In this document: one piece after another, positions 5,993 to 7,690 of the stretch
Numbering within the stretch: the first letter of the stretch is position 1
Layout: each line of letters opens with the position of its first letter
Origin: Nanobdellota archaeon
GTDB lineage: Archaea > Nanoarchaeota > Nanoarchaeia > Woesearchaeales > GW2011-AR9
DNA: 7,690 nt
Reading direction: 5' to 3'
NCBI GenBank assembly: GCA_002687775.1
Contig: NZBF01000019.1
Coordinates: 1-7,690, forward strand
Made by a program: the position numbers and the translations under genes
Notes under the pieces: generated by a model
The model's input: the letters and a program-made list of their open reading frames with translations, nothing else
Told to the model about the DNA's origin: nothing
Database searches by the model: none

Positions 5993-6079
5993 CGCCTAAC
6001 GTCGCGATTATGCGAAGTTGGCGTAGCCAATTTGGGAAAATTCCTGCAAGGGATTTTCCGGATAATCGCTGTTAAGTTC
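5993..6079. repeat. attC-like structured repeat B between units 1 and 2
   Basis: The outer boxes are GCCTAAC (5994-6000, fits RYYYAAC) and GTTAAGT (6071-6077, fits GTTRRRY). Inside, GCGATTAT (6004-6011) pairs with ATAATCGC (6062-6069), with unequal spacers of three bases (GTC) and one base (T). Two further hairpins fill the middle: TTGGC-GTA-GCCAA (6018-6030) and an 11-bp stem with loop GCA (6035-6059). Single-strand folding would give a three-way junction. Canonical attC sites have longer unpaired spacers and extrahelical bases, so this is attC-like rather than textbook attC. Confidence 0.7.
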
Positions 6080-6108
6080 CCCGACGACCAAAGGGAGGAG
6101 AGTGCAAT

Positions 6109-6132
6109 GTGGTGCGAACGAAGTGAGCAAGT
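6109..6132. repeat. Conserved unit-end block, copy 2
   Basis: This is the direct repeat of 83-108, lacking two single G bases and containing GCGAACGAAGTGAGC. It sits between the GTTA box of repeat B and the TTTCCAA tip of the unit 2 arm, exactly as copy 1 does in unit 1. Confidence 0.65.
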
Positions 6133-6198
6133 ATTTTCCAACCGTACAGAAGACTAGCGCCGTTCATAGCTGATATTCAGAAAAAAAGAGTTCTGTTT
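6133..6198. repeat. Left inverted-repeat arm of unit 2
   Basis: ATTTTCCAACC (6133-6143), ACTAGCGCC (6153-6161) and AGTTCTGTTT (6189-6198) are exact inverted repeats of 7510-7520, 7462-7470 and 7427-7436, in matching order. The innermost block overlaps the stop codon of the transporter gene, as the inner arm of unit 1 overlaps the end of the CYTH gene. Confidence 0.75.
6181..6187 (-). terminator. Oligo-T terminator of the MFS gene
   Basis: A run of seven T on the minus strand starts 9 nt after the TAA stop. U-rich tracts alone are sufficient for termination by archaeal RNA polymerase. Confidence 0.55.
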
Positions 6199-7387
6199 AA
6201 ACCACTTTGTATTTATGTAATGCAAATAAGAATACTGTTCCTATAACTAATGTAGTAATTCCTAATGCTGTTAGTGCTTGAAGTAAAGAATAAACATCTG
6301 CAATCCATCCAAAGATAGGGATTATTATAGCATAAATTAATTGACCAACCATATTTTTAGCAGAAAGTATTGTTGCTCTAATGTCGGAGGTTGTTAATTT
6401 ATTTACATAATCAGTAATAACTACTTTTGAAAATCCTCTCACAAATTGATGTAGAAAAGCAAAAGTAAAACTGAAAAGATACACAAAATTGCTCATTAAT
6501 AAATAACTTGCTCCAATAAGGACAATTAATAATATTAAGGAATATTTTTCACCAAGTTTTTCTTCAATTTTGTATGAATACTTTGAAGTTATTGCTGCTA
6601 CTAATTGAAATGATGCAAACACGAAACCAAAATGTGCTATATCTAGACCACTTAATGAAAAATAAGGTTGGTAAAACCATAATGCTGATTGATTAAATGA
6701 GTAAGCAATTGCAGAATAAAGAATTAACCATCTTAATTTTCTGTTTTTCAAAAAGGAATATTTGATTATTTTTAGTAATTCCCATAAATAACCTTTTTTG
6801 AAAATAAGTTTATGTCTTTTTGGTTCGTGCATTGAAAGTGAGAGGGGTATTAAAAGTGCTAAAAATGGAAGTAGTAAATAGAAAGTCCAACGAAAATTTA
6901 TTTTTCCAACAAATCCACCCACGATATTTGCAAATGCAATTGCAATTAAGAGAAAGAAAACAGCATTTCCCCAGATTTTTTTGTATTTTTCTTGTTGCTT
7001 TAAATCTACTAATGTATCATAAATTAATGCTGAATCACTTCCAGAAATTAATGAATTTCCAAAAGCCCAAAGGATCTCAGCAATTAAAAAATGATAAAAG
7101 CTACCTCCTATGGCATAAGCAAGAGTGGCACCAAACAAGAAAAATCCAGAATATACTAATGATTTCTTTCTTCCAAAAATATCAGCAAAATATCCTGTTG
7201 GAATTTCTAATAATACAATAGTTATAGCAAAGATGGATTGTAGAAGCATGATTTCAGTCATAGATAAGCCATTATCTAGCCAGAATAGTACAATGATTGG
7301 AAGGAAAAACGCTAGGTTTCTAAATGCTTGAAATATGTAGAATTTCCAGATGTTACTTTCTAGCTTTTTTCTTTCATCTTTTTTCAT
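6197..7387 (-). CDS. Major facilitator superfamily transporter
   Basis: The protein has 396 residues from the ATG at 7387, normal for a 12-helix MFS carrier in the cytoplasmic membrane. Hydrophobic segments recur along the whole length, starting at about residues 16-37 and 48-66. The loop after helix 2 has GYFADIFGRKK (65-75), the MFS motif A, and GSDSALIYDTLV (117-128) is the segment seen in many small drug/metabolite efflux-type members. A highly charged 24-residue stretch (about 187-210) is the central cytoplasmic loop between the two halves. The transported compound cannot be inferred. An upstream TTG at 7426 would place the start before the TATA box, so I use the ATG. The gene is clearly more A+T-rich than those of unit 1, consistent with separate acquisition. 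Confidence 0.88.
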   Translation of the reverse strand: MKKDERKKLESNIWKFYIFQAFRNLAFFLPIIVLFWLDNGLSMTEIMLLQSIFAITIVLLEIPTGYFADIFGRKKSLVYSGFFLFGATLAYAIGGSFYHFLIAEILWAFGNSLISGSDSALIYDTLVDLKQQEKYKKIWGNAVFFLLIAIAFANIVGGFVGKINFRWTFYLLLPFLALLIPLSLSMHEPKRHKLIFKKGYLWELLKIIKYSFLKNRKLRWLILYSAIAYSFNQSALWFYQPYFSLSGLDIAHFGFVFASFQLVAAITSKYSYKIEEKLGEKYSLILLIVLIGASYLLMSNFVYLFSFTFAFLHQFVRGFSKVVITDYVNKLTTSDIRATILSAKNMVGQLIYAIIIPIFGWIADVYSLLQALTALGITTLVIGTVFLFALHKYKVV

Positions 7388-7408
7388 AGCATTAGGAATT
7401 ACTTTTAT

Positions 7409-7416
7409 ATTTAAAT
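7409..7416 (-). promoter_or_regulatory. TATA promoter of the MFS gene
   Basis: ATTTAAAT, within a longer A+T run, is centred about 25 nt before the ATG at 7387, again the leaderless arrangement. No copy of the unit 1 palindrome is found upstream, so this gene is outside that regulon. Confidence 0.6.
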
Positions 7417-7426
7417 AAGTATCCAA

Positions 7427-7520
7427 AAACAGAACTTTTTCTTGTAATCTACATCAATTAAGGCGCTAGTTTAGATTGTTATATTTAGCGTCAGCGTAGA
7501 ATCGTTTTAGGTTGGAAAAT
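7427..7520. repeat. Right inverted-repeat arm of unit 2
   Basis: AAACAGAACT (7427-7436), GGCGCTAGT (7462-7470) and GGTTGGAAAAT (7510-7520) pair with the left arm of unit 2. The spacer 7471-7509 is longer than its left counterpart. The inner block sits just upstream of the MFS promoter. No gene is seen here. Confidence 0.75.
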
Positions 7521-7523
7521 ATT

Positions 7524-7626
7524 GAACTTAACATCGCGATTAAGAGAAGTTGAATTTTTGAGGCATCCCACAAAAATTCAATTTGGACGGAGCCTACAAG
7601 GCGTAGTCTCTTAATCGCTGTTATAC
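7524..7626. repeat. attC-like structured repeat C at the right end of unit 2
   Basis: The outer boxes are ACTTAAC (7526-7532) and GTTATAC (7620-7626). GCGATTAAGAGA (7536-7547) pairs perfectly with TCTCTTAATCGC (7607-7618), with the same three-base (ATC) and one-base (T) spacers as repeat B. The inner hairpins are TTGAATTTTTG/CAAAAATTCAA (7550-7560 with 7571-7581) and GCCT-ACA-AGGC (7592-7602). Shared with B are GAAGTTG, CAATTTGG and CCT-R-CAAGG in the same order, so B and C belong to one family although their hairpin arms differ. Confidence 0.7.
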
Positions 7627-7627
7627 G

Positions 7628-7646
7628 TTTTTTCTGCAAGAAAAAA
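7628..7646. repeat. Hairpin just right of repeat C
   Basis: TTTTTTCT and AGAAAAAA form an 8-bp stem around the loop GCA. It lies at the left end of the next unit, where unit 1 has its A+T-rich hairpin (27-72). Downstream, GCGGAGTGAAACGGAGCGAC (7649-7668) has the same flavour as the conserved unit-end block but is not an alignable copy. The remainder to 7690 holds no gene I can support. Confidence 0.4.
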
Positions 7647-7690
7647 TCGCGGAGTGAAACGGAGCGACAGTATGACGCAACCCACCAAAA

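Larger units (their letters stand above)
19..6071. mobile_element. Cassette-like unit 1 carrying six genes and its own regulon
   Basis: The unit is bounded on the left by GTTAGGCG (18-25) and on the right by CGCCTAAC (5993-6000), which are perfectly complementary, followed by repeat core B. Private inverted-repeat arms lie just inside both ends. Everything controlled by the 24-bp palindrome lies within these limits. The exact boundary assumes an integron-type cut after the G of GTTA; if recombination uses the opposite strand orientation, core B belongs to unit 2 and the boundary moves to about 6000. About 6 kb and six genes is far larger than typical integron cassettes, which usually hold one gene. 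No recombinase is encoded here, so mobility is inferred from structure only. Confidence 0.6.
6072..7620. mobile_element. Cassette-like unit 2 carrying one MFS transporter gene
   Basis: The left end GTTAAGTTC (6071-6079) is perfectly complementary to GAACTTAAC (7524-7532) at the right end, next to repeat core C. Private arms ATTTTCCAACC (6133-6143) with GGTTGGAAAAT (7510-7520), and ACTAGCGCC (6153-6161) with GGCGCTAGT (7462-7470), also belong to this unit only. One gene, its promoter and its U-tract terminator fill the interior, which is a normal integron-cassette size. As for unit 1, the exact boundary depends on which strand orientation the repeat uses. Confidence 0.6.

Noticed and set aside
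19..6071. Unit 1 as a conventional insertion sequence or transposon with terminal inverted repeats
   Set aside because: No transposase or target-site duplication was seen, the arms of the two units differ, and the complementarity of GTTA boxes across units is better explained by site-specific cassette recombination. I keep it as the main alternative.
5861..6157. Plus-strand open frame of 98 codons across the repeat region, and an opposite one at 5956-6141
   Set aside because: They run through the inverted arms, repeat core B and the conserved end block, have no promoter or ribosome-binding site, and give no recognisable protein. Structured repeat DNA explains them better.
6820..7331. Plus-strand open frames opposite the MFS gene
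   Set aside because: They are antisense to a well-supported transporter, with low-complexity translation typical of the complement of A+T-rich membrane-protein genes.
5993..7626. CRISPR array or tRNA-like genes in the structured repeats
   Set aside because: There are only two complete copies about 1.5 kb apart, not short repeats with regular spacers. The three-way fold lacks the T-loop, anticodon stem and acceptor features of tRNA.

Overview
The window reads as archaeal DNA. Every first gene of a transcript has a TATA-like box centred about 25-30 nt before its ATG and no Shine-Dalgarno, which is the leaderless pattern. The only regulator is a TrmB-family protein, and genes inside the one operon use a GGAGG-type site. 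A DPANN-like lineage is my guess from the style of the TrmB and MFS proteins; it is inference, not proof.

The layout is two complete cassette-like units and a fragment of a third, separated by a structured repeat. The repeat is complete at about 5993-6079 (B) and 7524-7626 (C), and only its right-hand end is present at 1-25 (A). Its core is TAAC-NTC-GCGATTA ... TAATCGC-T-GTTA with two inner hairpins. It resembles integron attC sites (RYYYAAC ... GTTRRRY). The decisive observation is that the two outer boxes of one repeat do not match each other beyond TAAC/GTTA, but the boxes at the two ends of one unit do: GTTAGGCG (18-25) with CGCCTAAC (5993-6000), and GTTAAGTTC (6071-6079) with GAACTTAAC (7524-7532). 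That is what excisable circular cassettes predict. Each unit also carries a longer set of private inverted-repeat arms at its ends. No integrase gene is in the window.

Unit 1 (about 19-6071) is very large for a cassette and holds six genes. A minus-strand operon encodes an HD phosphohydrolase of the RelA/SpoT-hydrolase type, a thymidylate-kinase-like P-loop kinase and a CYTH (triphosphate tunnel) protein. Divergent from it is the TrmB-type regulator, followed by a nucleotidyltransferase-fold protein with its own promoter. Converging on that gene is a 734-residue protein that joins an N-terminal methyltransferase-like domain to a divergent SelO-like (protein AMPylase, pseudokinase-fold) domain. 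A 24-bp imperfect palindrome (TTGTTGAAG ... CTACAACAA) occurs three times. Each copy lies directly upstream of a TATA box, so it covers all four promoters of unit 1 and is absent from the unit 2 promoter. The simplest reading is a self-contained TrmB regulon of nucleotide- and phosphate-handling enzymes carried on one mobile unit. Its physiological role (stress, defence or signalling) is unknown.

Unit 2 (about 6072-7620) carries a single MFS transporter on the minus strand. Its coding sequence is visibly more A+T-rich than that of unit 1, consistent with independent origin. The stretches 1-183, 5803-6180 and 7437-7690 hold no credible protein gene; they contain the repeats, arms, hairpins and terminators described below.
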